A stretch of 64,000 nt of DNA, taken from Paramecium octaurelia (Eukaryota > Ciliophora > Oligohymenophorea > Peniculida > Parameciidae). The DNA lies in NCBI GenBank assembly GCA_905182995.1, contig CAJJDP010000154.1, forward strand, positions 154,017 to 218,016. Direction: 5' to 3'. The position numbers and the translations under genes are program-made. The notes under the pieces are model-generated. The model searched no databases and was not told where the DNA came from. It saw only the letters and a program-made list of their open reading frames with translations. Positions 62,917-64,000 of the stretch are shown in pieces; position 1 is the first letter of the stretch, and each line of letters opens with the position of its first letter.

Positions 62917-63994
62917 TTGATCCTAAATTTAAAAGTTATATGAAATAATATCATGGTGTAATTTGCAATAAATAGGATCCTGATGAAAATTTAGATCATA
63001 TTATTACTAGATAATATCCAATAAAAGCAAATAATAATGGAAAGAAATATGAATTGAATTGGCCAAGATTAATTAAGAAATAAGTTAAATTAATTTTTGA
63101 GAATAGAGAATTACTACAATAATAACTAATAGAAATTCATTAGAACCAGAATTTTATGAAAGTTTATAATGAATTAATTAAAATAAATGACAATAATAAA
63201 AAGAAAATGCAAACTAAAGAAATATTAATAGAATTGGTTGCATATATTAAATCCATTCAAAATCAATAATGAATCATTATTTTATTTATTATATACATAT
63301 TAGTAAATTATTATTAAATACTCTCTTATAATTTGATAAATACTTTAGTATTAATGCTATATTAAAATTAAGCTATTAAAATATATATTTTAATTCCTAA
63401 ATTAAAAAACAAATCATTGTTGAGAATTCCTATTTAGAAATTAATGTATTTTTCTGTTCTTGAATTTGAACACATATTACTTATATTCAACTTAAACTAA
63501 TAGTTTCAACAATATAAATGTTCTTAGCTTACAAAACAATTTATACAATTATAAATGATTAGAATCCACATGTTTATTTTAATTAATACATATACATGTC
63601 TATAATATAAGTCATAAATATATATTCATTCAATTTTTTTAATATCCACTATCAATAATTTATTAATTCTAAAAAAATATATTTTTGGATGAAAAGGATG
63701 GTGGGATTGATATGTTAATACATGGTTATTTCTGATGAATAAGCAAAATATTCTTTTAATATTATAAAACATTAGATAAATTATCATAGCAGATTTTGAT
63801 ATTTTGGAAACTTTATGTATAATAATTATAAATTACATGGTAATCATCTAAGCAGGTTTAATCTGTAGTATAAGTCTATTTAATTCCTCCTTTAAAATGT
63901 GGGTCTTTGAACTAAACTTCAACGCCACTAACTAACATATAAATTGATTTTATTTTGAAAGGTATATATCTAGCAGATATTGTTTGATTTCCTT
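62917..63994. repeat. Tandem repeat, partial copy 3
   Basis: Follows copy 2 head-to-tail and matches it to about 63994. The last bases (TACAAA where the other copies have AGCAAA) differ at 63995-63996. Confidence 0.9.
62919..63272 (+). pseudogene. 3' fragment of the 624-residue protein gene (copy 3)
   Basis: Third occurrence of the last 118 codons, ending with TGA at 63270-63272; no upstream exon. Confidence 0.85.
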
Positions 63995-64000
63995 TACAAA
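63630..64000 (-). CDS. C-terminal part of the 301-residue protein (copy 3, cut by window end)
   Basis: Third occurrence of the 3' end of the gene, stop at 63630-63632. The 5' part would lie beyond the window. Confidence 0.6.

Noticed and set aside
1..64000. tRNA, rRNA, transposons or internally eliminated sequences
   Set aside because: No cloverleaf, rRNA core, transposase motif or TA-bounded insertion interrupting a gene was recognised by eye; this is not proof of absence.

Overview
The window is nuclear (somatic-type) DNA of a ciliate, almost certainly a Paramecium. Reading frames stay open only if TAA and TAG are read as glutamine and TGA is the sole stop. Introns are tiny (about 20-36 nt, GT...AG) and restore conserved protein families exactly. 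The DNA is very AT-rich, and genes are packed with gaps of a few to a few hundred bases on both strands. All gene models below are hand translations in that code; where stated, total exon length divides by three and ends on TGA.

Layout. 1-5.2 kb: coiled-coil/Gln-rich proteins, a secreted helical protein, a heat-shock-factor (HSF) type regulator and a cystatin. 5.7-14.8 kb: an AGC kinase, a redox-dead ER thioredoxin-fold protein, several ciliate-type proteins and a 916-residue protein. 14.9-29.8 kb: two related membrane hybrid histidine kinases on opposite strands, enclosing ribosomal proteins eS26 and eL21, two TPR-headed helical proteins, a single-pass membrane protein and smaller genes. 29.8-37.7 kb: an EF-hand protein, a doublecortin-domain kinase beside an FHA/RING-CH protein, a PPTC7-like phosphatase and an iron superoxide dismutase. 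37.5-40.5 kb: a pepsin-like protease locus that appears twice around a single 'n', best explained as two overlapping contigs joined without merging. 40.5-44 kb: a kinase-like protein head-to-head with an ACOT9-type thioesterase, and a Gln-rich protein. 44.2-53.7 kb: one uninterrupted 9.46-kb gene for a 3,152-residue NACHT STAND ATPase with a short pentapeptide-like strip and a WD40-rich C-terminus, architecturally a giant NLR-like receptor. 53.7-55.1 kb: largely gene-poor. 55.1-64.0 kb: a 624-residue protein whose 3' end begins a 3,137-bp unit repeated head-to-tail about 2.3 times up to the end of the window; each unit also carries a 301-residue cysteine-rich protein and a 5'-truncated TPR gene.

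The genes are mostly independent transcription units. Themes that recur are signalling (two histidine kinases, three Ser/Thr kinase-like proteins, PP2C, EF-hand, FHA/RING), proteostasis (HSF, PDI-like, TPR proteins) and mitochondrial or redox functions (Fe-SOD, PPTC7-like, ACOT9-like). The strongest candidate for an unusual system is the NACHT/WD40 giant. The strongest technical caveats are the two exact duplications.
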